The notes beneath the pieces are model-generated. The model had not been told where the DNA came from. It saw only the letters and a list, made by a program, of their open reading frames with translations, and made no database searches. Below are positions 51,452 to 59,500 of a stretch of 64,000 nucleotides of DNA, piece by piece; position 1 is the stretch's first letter; every line of letters begins with the position of its first letter. The position numbers and the translations under genes were made by a program. Origin of the DNA: Paenibacillus_AR mesotrionivorans (lineage in GTDB: Bacteria; Bacillota; Bacilli; Paenibacillales; NBRC-103111); assembly GCF_046098205.1 (NCBI RefSeq), contig NZ_JBJURJ010000022.1:54121-118120 (forward strand), written 5' to 3'.

Positions 51452-52408
51452 TCATACAGGCCTTGCCGCCAGCTCCGTAGGAACCGGAATTTCTGCCAGA
51501 AGTGCCGCCAGCACCTGCTCCTCAGTAAATTCCCGGGCGCGGAATTCCGGCGTTAACTGGACACGGTGGGCAAAAACCGGAATGACTGCTTCCTTCACAT
51601 CATCCGGGGTCACATAATCCCTTCCGTCCAGGCTGGCCAAGGCCTGAGCCACAGCCAGGAGCGCCAGGCCCGCACGGGGGCTGGCCCCGAACAAGAACCG
51701 CTTGTCCTCCCGGGTGGACCGCACCACACGCAGGAGATAGTCCTCCACCTCCTGTGAGGTCCGCACCTGCCGGCATTCCAGACGGCATTGCCGCAATAGC
51801 TCCGGGGTAATCACTGCCTGTGGCATCTCCGGAGCCGAAACCGAACGGAACCGGTGAAGAATACGAGACTCCTCCTCCAGGCTGGGGTAACCCAGACGCA
51901 CCTTCAGCAGGAAACGGTCCAATTGGGCCTCCGGCAGGGGAAATACACCCTGGGATTCTACCGGGTTTTGAGTAGCGATAACGAAGAACGGCTCCTCCAG
52001 CCGCTCAGACAGCCCGTCCAGGCTGATTTGCCCCTCCGCCATCGCCTCCAGCAGGGCAGAAGCAGTGCGGGGCGTAGCCCGGTTTATTTCATCGAAGAGA
52101 AGAAACTGTGTGAAAATCGGCCCCTTCCGCAGGCTGAACTCCCCCGTCTGCGGCTGGTAAACCAGCCCGCCCAGCAGATCCTGGGGCAGCAGATCCGGCG
52201 TAGCCTGCACACGCGTGAACCGCGCGTCGAAGCCGCCGGCCAATGCTTTAGCCAATGTAGTTTTTCCCGTACCCGGCACATCCTCCAAGAGCACATGGCC
52301 CTCCGCCAAAAGCGCCGCCGTCATCAGCCGGATCGCCTGCTCCTGTCCCACTACCTGCTTGCCTATCTCCGCACGCAGGCGGTTGTACAGCTCCTTTATT
52401 CCCACCAT
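51452..52408 (-). CDS. MoxR-family AAA+ ATPase
   Basis: The protein has about 318 residues. Walker A is EDVPGTGKTTLAKAL, Walker B is FLLFDEINRATPRT, sensor 1 is FFVIATQNPVES and an Arg finger motif is LPEAQLDRFLLK; the MoxR lid is at the C-terminus. The start is uncertain: ATG 52408 is very close to GGGAG, TTG 52420 and GTG 52405 are alternatives. It is the first gene of a MoxR-DUF58-DUF4129 operon, which acts as a chaperone-like module for membrane or secreted partners. Confidence 0.92.
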   Translation of the reverse strand: MVGIKELYNRLRAEIGKQVVGQEQAIRLMTAALLAEGHVLLEDVPGTGKTTLAKALAGGFDARFTRVQATPDLLPQDLLGGLVYQPQTGEFSLRKGPIFTQFLLFDEINRATPRTASALLEAMAEGQISLDGLSERLEEPFFVIATQNPVESQGVFPLPEAQLDRFLLKVRLGYPSLEEESRILHRFRSVSAPEMPQAVITPELLRQCRLECRQVRTSQEVEDYLLRVVRSTREDKRFLFGASPRAGLALLAVAQALASLDGRDYVTPDDVKEAVIPVFAHRVQLTPEFRAREFTEEQVLAALLAEIPVPTELAARPV

Positions 52409-52431
52409 GCTCCCAACCAACTTTCTAGGCC

Positions 52432-52584
52432 GTGTCTGAAAACCCGCTTGAGGGCATCTTTCACCGCCTTTTCGCCCCTGGCCTCGTCACTTTCGCTTGA
52501 CGTACCCCCGGTACGCCTTCACGAAAGTTCCTTGCCATGAACGAAAATTCGCCAAAATCTGCTCCCCTCGGAGTTGTCAGACAC
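52432..52584. mobile_element. MITE-like element with 12-bp terminal inverted repeats
   Basis: GTGTCTGAAAAC at the left end and GTTGTCAGACAC at the right end form inverted repeats with one mismatch, 153 bases apart. The interior has its own inverted segment (CTTTCGCTTGACGTACCCCC / GGTACGCCTTCACGAAAG). There is no coding capacity. It sits between two gene starts in otherwise ordinary intergenic DNA. A target duplication is not obvious. Confidence 0.55.
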
Positions 52585-52748
52585 ACCCTGGTAGATTTGT
52601 TATATAAAAGGATACCACAAACCCGTTGGCATCCGGCAAGTAAAATTTCCTCCGGCATGGCAGCCGCCTGCCTGCTTGTATCCCCCGCATCCGATCCACT
52701 ATAATGGGAGAGAACTGACGTATTGTGCTTTTTCTGGAGGAGTTTGCG

Positions 52749-53534
52749 ATGATCACCCTGCTCAGCTGCGGCTACAATTATGCCCATCCCAATGGAATAC
52801 GGATCGTCCGCCCCAATGGTTCCGATGACTATGCCTTTGTGCTGTTCCGCACCCGGGCTGAGATCGTGGTCAATGACGTGCCTATGACCGTTGACAAGAA
52901 TACCTATATCCTCTTCCGGCCGGACACCAACCATCTGTACCGGGATGTGGAGCTGCCTTTTATTAATGATTGGTTCCACTGCAAAAAAGAAGGGCTGGAG
53001 CCTTTCCTGGCATCACTGGATTTCCCTCTGGACACTCCCGTCAAAGCCGCCGACCCGCTGCTGATTTCCAAGACCATTATGGAGCTGCAAAGCACAAGCC
53101 GCCAAACCGGCCCTTACCGGGATTCCATTCTGGATGCCGACTTGCGTTCTCTGCTTATGAAGCTAACCGTGTGGCGCACCCATGATCAGGCCCTTCCGGA
53201 GAAAACAAGCCGGTACTACCGCCAGCTGACGGACCTGCGCAATGAATTGTACAGCTCTCCGGGCAACCGGCATAAGGTGGAATCCCTGGCCGCCTCGGTA
53301 AACTTAAGCAAATCCTACTTCCAGCACCTGTATAAGGAGCTGTTCGGGGTTTCCGTGATGACGGATATTATTAACGGCCGGGTGGATTACGCCGGCTACC
53401 TGCTGAACAATACCCAGCTGTCCGTCACGTCCATCGCCACCATGTGCGGCTACGACAACGACACCCACTTTATGCGCCAATTCAAAAAAGTCACCGGACG
53501 CACTCCCAGCCAGTTCCGTGGGGGGCCCGTATAA
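52749..53534 (+). CDS. AraC-family transcriptional regulator
   Basis: The protein has 261 residues from the ATG at 52749 (GGAGGAG 6 bases upstream). The N-terminal half is a cupin-like ligand domain (YAFVLFRTRAEIVVNDVPMT). The C-terminal half has the two AraC HTH motifs, VESLAASVNLSKSYFQHLYK and VTSIATMCGYDNDTHFMRQF, then GRTPSQFRGG. It is soluble and stands alone before a terminator at 53842. The target genes are not apparent in the window. Confidence 0.93.
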   Translation: MITLLSCGYNYAHPNGIRIVRPNGSDDYAFVLFRTRAEIVVNDVPMTVDKNTYILFRPDTNHLYRDVELPFINDWFHCKKEGLEPFLASLDFPLDTPVKAADPLLISKTIMELQSTSRQTGPYRDSILDADLRSLLMKLTVWRTHDQALPEKTSRYYRQLTDLRNELYSSPGNRHKVESLAASVNLSKSYFQHLYKELFGVSVMTDIINGRVDYAGYLLNNTQLSVTSIATMCGYDNDTHFMRQFKKVTGRTPSQFRGGPV

Positions 53535-53609
53535 AAACGCCTGGAGTCTCGGAAAAGCTGTACGAACCTGCCTGATCTGTTTCGTCATGTGTATTTCCGG
53601 CGGTGACCT

Positions 53610-53830
53610 TAGTCCTTGATGATTCTAACGGCGGCCACAGCCGCTATTTCAGCGAAAACATGCCTTCCAAAAATCTAACGGCCGCCACAGCCTCTATTAG
53701 GCCCCATTGCCCCATCGTAAGCCCCTTTTTAACCCAATAACGTCTCCTGCTTCCGTTAGATTTTATAAACTCCTGTTTTGGTGCAAATAGCGGCGCTCAC
53801 CGCCGTTAGAAATAAAGCCATCCGCAAACG
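53610..53830. repeat. Dispersed intergenic repeat, family B, second locus
   Basis: Shares ordered blocks with 32340-32560 (AATAACGTCTCCTGCTTCCG, AAATAGCGGCGCTCACCGCC, then GTTAGAAATAAAGCCATCCG). No gene is seen between 53535 and the PadR promoter. Confidence 0.75.
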
Positions 53831-53841
53831 ACAGCACACGC

Positions 53842-53882
53842 AAGCGGCACTCCTTCACCAAAAAGGAGTGCCGCTTTCTTTT
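53842..53882 (+). terminator. Intrinsic terminator after the AraC gene
   Basis: AAGCGGCACTCCTT pairs perfectly with AAGGAGTGCCGCTT over 14 bp, followed by TCTTTTA. It is about 300 bases beyond the AraC stop and just before the PadR promoter. Confidence 0.85.
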
Positions 53883-53887
53883 ACCCG

Positions 53888-53933
53888 TTGACGGCTCCCT
53901 TCCACAGTCATATAATATATCGTAACGATATAT
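53888..53933 (+). promoter_or_regulatory. PadR operon promoter with overlapping palindromic operator
   Basis: TTGACG (53888-53893) and TATAAT (53911-53916) have a 17-base spacer. ATATATCGT-A-ACGATATAT (53915-53933), a perfect 9-1-9 palindrome, begins inside the -10 box. PadR regulators commonly repress their own promoters through ATAT-rich palindromes of this kind, so autoregulation is likely. Confidence 0.85.
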
Positions 53934-53950
53934 CGGAGGGATACATACAG

Positions 53951-54520
53951 ATGCTCAACTACATCGTATTAGGCATGCTTTATAACGGCCCCTTAACTGG
54001 CTATGATGTGAAAAAATGGATCGAAAACGGCATCGGCGTTTTTTACAAGGCCAGCTACGGCAGCATTTATCCCACCTTGAAGCTGCTTTCCGAGCAGGAG
54101 CTGGTGCGCCTTTGTCCGGAGGAGCAAGGCTCATCCCGGCAAAAAAAGCTCTATGAAATCACCCCGAAGGGCCGGGAGACATTCCTCGATTGGCTCAGCC
54201 AGCCCATTGAAGCCGAGGATAGCGGCGGCAAACAAAACCATCTGGCCAAGGTTTATTTTTTCGACGTGCTGCCGGAAGAGATTGCTTCCCAACAGCTGGC
54301 GGAATATGAACGAAAAAATCTCGACTACCTGAACCGCCTCCTGGCGCTGGAGCGTTCCTTTGATTCCCCGGGCAATCAGAAGCATCATTATTATAAAATG
54401 TCCACGCTGTATTATGGCATAGGCATTGTGCGGGAGACCCTGCGCTGGTGCCGCCACGCAAGGCTGAAGCTCCCCTTCCGGGAGCTATACGAAGGAGGTA
54501 TGGCTTATGAAACCGAGTGA
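53951..54520 (+). CDS. PadR-family transcriptional regulator
   Basis: The protein has 189 residues from the ATG at 53951 (GGAGGG 10 bases upstream). The winged helix is typical: LNYIVLGMLYNGPLTGYDVK, then YGSIYPTLKLLSEQELVRLC and KKLYEITPKGRETFLDWLSQ. The C-terminal helical dimerisation domain (PadR_C / Vir-like) completes it. It overlaps the metallo-hydrolase gene by 14 bases, so the two form an operon, and a palindrome covers its promoter. The ligand is unknown. Confidence 0.93.
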   Translation: MLNYIVLGMLYNGPLTGYDVKKWIENGIGVFYKASYGSIYPTLKLLSEQELVRLCPEEQGSSRQKKLYEITPKGRETFLDWLSQPIEAEDSGGKQNHLAKVYFFDVLPEEIASQQLAEYERKNLDYLNRLLALERSFDSPGNQKHHYYKMSTLYYGIGIVRETLRWCRHARLKLPFRELYEGGMAYETE

Positions 54521-55223
54521 GAACCGGATCATCCCCATTGATCTTGGAGGAGTCAACAGCTATCTGGTGGAAACGGAGCAGGGATTTGTGCTGGTGGATA
54601 CAGGCGGTCATCTGGTCCTGGACCGTACCTTTGACAACCGGAGGCAAAAGCTGCTGGACGCCCTGGAGACGCATGGCTGCACCCCGGGCCGCCTGCGCCT
54701 TATTCTTCTGACCCACGGAGATAACGACCATGCCGCCAACGCCGCTTACCTGCGCCATAACTTTCAGGCCCCTATTGCTCTGCATCCTGCAGACCTGCCA
54801 TTGGTGCAGAGCCCGGACCTGCCGCTTCTGATGGCCAGCTTCCGTTACCGTTCCCCAATACTCCGCATTATCTTCCGGGTGATGAAGAGCAAGATTACGC
54901 TCGTCACCCGCAAAACACTGGATGACTTCGAACGTTTCCAGCCGGATCTTCTGCTGGAGGACGGAATGGAGTTAAGCGGCTATGGCATTCATGCCCGTGT
55001 CGTCAGCCTGCCCGGCCATACTCCCGGCTCTGTGGGGCTGCTGTTCCGGGACGGCTCCTTTCTGTCCGGCGATACCCTGGTCAACAACAAAAAGCCCGCC
55101 GGCGCTCCCAACGCGGCAGACTTTAAGGCTTTATCGCAAAGTATAACCCTGCTTAAGGGCATGAACATTCAAACCGTGTATCCCGGTCACGGAACATCCT
55201 TCAGCTTCCGTGAGCTGGGATGA
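54507..55223 (+). CDS. Metallo-beta-lactamase-fold hydrolase
   Basis: The protein has 238 residues. The metal motif is LLTHGDNDHAANAAYL (HxxxDH form with HGDNDH), with VVSLPGHTPGSVGLLFRDGS and the final His in VYPGHGTSFSFRE. GAAGGAGG is 7 bases before the ATG. It is translated in overlap with the PadR regulator, which probably controls it. The glyoxalase II/quinolone-lactonase branch of the fold is suggested by length and motif; the substrate is unknown. Confidence 0.88.
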   Translation: MKPSENRIIPIDLGGVNSYLVETEQGFVLVDTGGHLVLDRTFDNRRQKLLDALETHGCTPGRLRLILLTHGDNDHAANAAYLRHNFQAPIALHPADLPLVQSPDLPLLMASFRYRSPILRIIFRVMKSKITLVTRKTLDDFERFQPDLLLEDGMELSGYGIHARVVSLPGHTPGSVGLLFRDGSFLSGDTLVNNKKPAGAPNAADFKALSQSITLLKGMNIQTVYPGHGTSFSFRELG

Positions 55224-55260
55224 GCCCCAGTCCGCAGACTGAAGCTTTTGTACATCCTTA

Positions 55261-56277
55261 TCAAGAGAAATAAGCGGCGGATTCCCGCACAACAGCAGCC
55301 ATGGGCAGATGATAGGGACATTTCTCCTGGCATAAGGGCTGCTCCCGGCAGGGCTCATAGTCTGCGCAGGAAAGCAGCTTATCTTTATGCTTCTGGTAGA
55401 AGCCGTCTCCCTTCGGCAGCAGGCCAAACTCATCCCGCAGCCGGCTGGAGATCATCACATCGGGAATCGGGATCCCCAGCGGACAGGTGCAGTAGTTGCA
55501 CCGGCGGCAATCATGTCCCCCTAAACGCCCTGCCAGGGCCTCCAGCTCTGCCTGCTCCTGCTCCTCGACCTCCTTCTCGAAGGCCCGGAGATTCTGGCGG
55601 ACCTCCTCAGCGCTTGCCATACCGGACAGCACCACATGGACATCCTGGCTGTACGGATAACGTAAAGCCCGTTCCACAGGCTGGAAGAAACCTCCCGACA
55701 ACGGCTTCATGGCCACTCTGCCCATCCCAAGCTCGGACAATGTAGGGATCAGGTCATTCACGGCGAAGGGCTGGCCCAGGTTCAGGTGAAACAACGTCGT
55801 ATCAAAACGGCCGGAGCGGACCCAGCGGGCCAAAAGCTCGGGACGGTGTCCCGTAATCCCGATAAACCGCACCTTTCCTTCCCGTTTGGCCGCAAGTGCT
55901 GCCTGGTAGGCACCATCCTCCGCCATCGCCGCGTTATATTCATGTGGACGATTTACATAATGGATCTGCAGCAGATCAAGGGTATCCGTCCTCATTCGTT
56001 CCAGACTCCGCTCAATCTCCGCTTTGGCGCCGGCATAATCCCGCTGGGCCGTTTTGGTGGCCAAGAAGAATTCCTTCCTGCGGTGGGAGATGGCTTGTCC
56101 GATAATTTCTTCGCTATTCCGGTATCCCGCCGCGGTATCCACATAATTGATGCCCAGGTCCAGAGCCTCATTCAATGCGGTATGTGCCTGTTCATACGGC
56201 ACGCCGGGGAGATTCATAGCTCCGAAGCCCAGAGCCGATACATTCCAGCCGGTAGAGCCCAATTCACGGTATCTCAT
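55261..56277 (-). CDS. Aldo/keto reductase with C-terminal iron-sulfur-type Cys motifs
   Basis: The protein has 338 residues from the ATG at 56277, 8 bases after GGAGG; the ATG at 56283 is too close. The TIM barrel shows LGFGAMNLPG, the catalytic NYVDTAAGYRNSEEIIGQA (Asp, Tyr), ATKTAQRDYAGAKAEIERSL, LLQIHYVNRP and GITGHRPELLARW. The C-terminal region has CRRCNYCTCPLGIPIPDVM and CREQPLCQEKCP, clusters of Cys as in ferredoxin-like domains of this AKR subfamily. Substrate unknown. Confidence 0.9.
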   Translation of the reverse strand: MRYRELGSTGWNVSALGFGAMNLPGVPYEQAHTALNEALDLGINYVDTAAGYRNSEEIIGQAISHRRKEFFLATKTAQRDYAGAKAEIERSLERMRTDTLDLLQIHYVNRPHEYNAAMAEDGAYQAALAAKREGKVRFIGITGHRPELLARWVRSGRFDTTLFHLNLGQPFAVNDLIPTLSELGMGRVAMKPLSGGFFQPVERALRYPYSQDVHVVLSGMASAEEVRQNLRAFEKEVEEQEQAELEALAGRLGGHDCRRCNYCTCPLGIPIPDVMISSRLRDEFGLLPKGDGFYQKHKDKLLSCADYEPCREQPLCQEKCPYHLPMAAVVRESAAYFS

Positions 56278-56479
56278 CAGCATGCCCTCCTCGCTTAGTT
56301 ACTCGTTACGACCAATCGGATCGTTAGCAGCTAATCCTGATTTTAACACAGCACATGAGGATTTTCCTGCGAATTGAACCCAAATCCTTAAAGGCGGTTA
56401 CCCTCAAAAAAAGCTGAAGAAGAATGAAATTGATGTAAGCAGCTATTGCATGAACCCCCGTGTCCCCCGGATATCATAA

Positions 56480-56513
56480 AGCCCCGGCGCCAGCCTTCTG
56501 GCATTCCGGGGCT
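56480..56513 (-). terminator. Terminator of the GH74-like protein gene
   Basis: AGCCCCGG and CCGGGGCT form an 8-bp stem with an inner GCCAG/CTGGC pairing; on the minus strand TTTATG follows. The T-run is short. Confidence 0.6.
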
Positions 56514-56522
56514 AAACACATG

Positions 56523-59500
56523 CTACGGCCGCATCTGCTGATACAGCCGGTAAATCATAACCGCCGCCTGGGCGCGGCTGGAAGCTTCATACGGAGCAAA
56601 CCGTCCGTCGCCCACACCATCCGCAATACCGGTTTGCTTCAGGAAACGGACAGCCTCCCGGGCATATCCGGCTAACTCCTGCTCATCGGCAAACGCGCTG
56701 TTTTGCCCTTCCTGCTTCAGCTCGCCCTCCAGCTGCCGGATCACGCGGTACAATACCACCGCCATATCCTGGCGGCTGATCTCTTCGTGGATGCCGAAGC
56801 TGCCGTCCTCCCTGCCCTGCACAATACCCAGCTCCTGGGCGGAGGCCAGTGCGGCGTAATACCAGCTGCCCTGCTCCACATCCGCCAGTGTGGACTTCGC
56901 TTCCGTGCGGGTAAGGTCAAAGGCATTCATCAGCATGGTGACAAACTCCGCCCGGGTGACCCTCCCCTCAGGGTGAAACTGTCCTGCGCCGATGCCGCTA
57001 ACCGCCTCCCGGGCGGCCAAGGCTTCGATGCCCTCCTGTGCCCAGCCGAACCCTGTCAGATCGGTAAAGGCTACCTCGTGGTGTACGGCTGCAAATTTGC
57101 CCAATTCATGCGGCTGAAGCAGTATTCTCTTCGTTGCCGGATCATAACGGCTATTTTTCAGCACCTTCAGTTTTTCAGCTTTATCGCTCCATGTAAAGAC
57201 AATCACTTTATGGGGCTTTTCTCCAGGCTGAAGGGAATAGTCCAGCTCCACCTTCACTTTGGATGTACCGAAATCTGATACCTGCCTCCCGTTCAAGGTT
57301 AAAGCAAGGTCATACACATCGGCCCCGTGCAGCATAGCTTGGGCTTTCCCGTCCGAATCAGCCCTGGGTGCCTTCGCGATCTGCAGCTTAACCTTCACAC
57401 CCGCTTCCCCCTGAATGGCAAGCAGCTCTGCCGGTAAGGTCACAGAAGCTAAACCGGCGGCATGGATACGGATAGCTTTTATGTTGCCTGCTTCCCCCCG
57501 GCTGGCGAAGGTAATGGGCAATTCCACCTCCAGTCCCTGCAGCGGCTCTGTGGAGGCAATCTCGATATCCACTGTGCCCGAAAGCTCTCCAGCCTGCTCC
57601 ACTGCCTTCTTTACATCCGTCTCCCGCAGGACCAGACGGGAGATACCGCCGGCAGCAGGAGTCACGGTGACTGCAAGCTTTCCTTGGCCGACGGAATCAG
57701 CAGCCTTCCCCGGATCTGGCGAAGGGCCTGAGCTGCCGCCGGAATAGACTGCCGGAGCTAGGGGTGTTCCGGTGACCGTTATGCCGGATGACAGGTTTCC
57801 TGCCTGGTCCCGGGTGCTGATCCGGTAGGTGTACGATATCCCATTGTCCAGGCCGGATATGATGATGCTCCTCTGCCCCGCAGGGACATACACCGCTTCC
57901 GTAACGGAAGGCACGGGGTTCTCCCGTATGATGCGAACCGATGCCAGATCCTCATCCGGGGGATCAGACCAGGCGAGTGTCAGCTGCCCGTCTCCTGGGC
58001 TTACAGCAGCTGCGGTCACCTCACCTGGGGGTGTGATATCCGTTTCACCGGGCTCGACTGGCCCTTCCACCCGGATGTTCACCTCATCCGTCCATTGCCC
58101 ATCTGCACTTATGGCTGTGACTACCGCTTGCCCCGGACTGACAGCCGTCACCAACACATGAGTTTTCCCGTCGATAGGCTGGTATACAGCATCCGTCACC
58201 GTGGCTACTGCGGGATTGCTGGTTGTAAACTGTATGGTCTTGTCGCTGGCATCCTCCGGATGAACCGCTGCCCACAGTGGAAATTGATCCCCCGCCTGGA
58301 TAACAGCAGGCATTCCGTAGGTATCAATGGATACACTGGTTGCCGGCACAGTAGGAATAACAGCTTGGAGGGACAAGGCTGCGGAGAAGGTCTGACCTCC
58401 CCGCTCCACGGCATCAATTTGAACCTGATTGGCGCCTTCCTGAAGCGGAAGGTTCAGACGGAAGGTATTGACATAATTGCTGCTGTACGGTGTGGGAATT
58501 TCCGTTCCATTCACCCGAACCTTCAACAGGGCTCCTTTATTCGTCCGGCCTGACACCCCATACACCAGCCCTGTTACCGTACCGTCCATTTGATCCAGCT
58601 TGATGATTGGCGGTGCCGCATCTCCGGCGGTTGATCTGTTTTCATGCGTGGCACCGTAAGGATCTGTTGCGGCCAGAGAGAACTTCACGGCATCAGCAAT
58701 GGTGATGTCGGTTCCGTTGGTGGTCAATTTCACATATTGTCCGGTGCCGGGAGCAAATTTGTATGTGCCCAGGTATACCCACATATTGTCAACGCCATTT
58801 TGATGAATGCGTATGGAATTGTCCTTCCCGCCATCATAGGCAATTTCCAAGGGAATGTTGTAGCCCCGGCTGCCTGGCGAATTCCAAAGCATGTATACAT
58901 TGTATTCACCGGCTTGTGTAACATAAGGCGTCCACTTGGCCCATTTGCCGGCAACATTGTTGTCATGGAAATAATTAAGGCCAAAGCGTGATGTCGTATA
59001 TTGGCTTACCGACCAGCCGCCGTCCGACGTAAACCCGCTGTCCAGATTGTCTACAATCAGCTCCACACGGCTGTCCGGAGATGTCCTCACCGCAAGCTCC
59101 GCAGAGGCTCCGGACATCAGCCTGTTGATATCCGCTGCCTGGAGCTTGTAATAATAGGTAGTATTCTCTTTAATCCCGCTCCAATCGGTATATTGGCTTG
59201 CTGTCAGCATCGTACCGATCCGGTTCGTTTCCGAAGGCTCAAATTCCGGCGTTTCGCTGCGGTACAAATTGTAGCCCAGCAGGTCCGCCTCCTGATTTGG
59301 CTCCCAGGCCAATCGAACCTTTACTGCTGTGGATTCAAGAGCATGCAAGCCCTGCGGTATGGAGGGAGGTGTTGTATCCTTCGCTTCCTGTGTGGTTGCA
59401 GTCACAATAGCGCTGAAGCCGGACAGATTGCCTGCATAGTCCATTGCCTGGACCTTGAAGCTGTAGGAGGTTTTCTCCGCGAGCCCGCCCACACTGTATG

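Noticed and set aside
52461..52979. 172-codon minus-strand frame
   Set aside because: It crosses the MITE-like element and the AraC gene's 5' part in the opposite strand; no ribosome site or recognisable domain.
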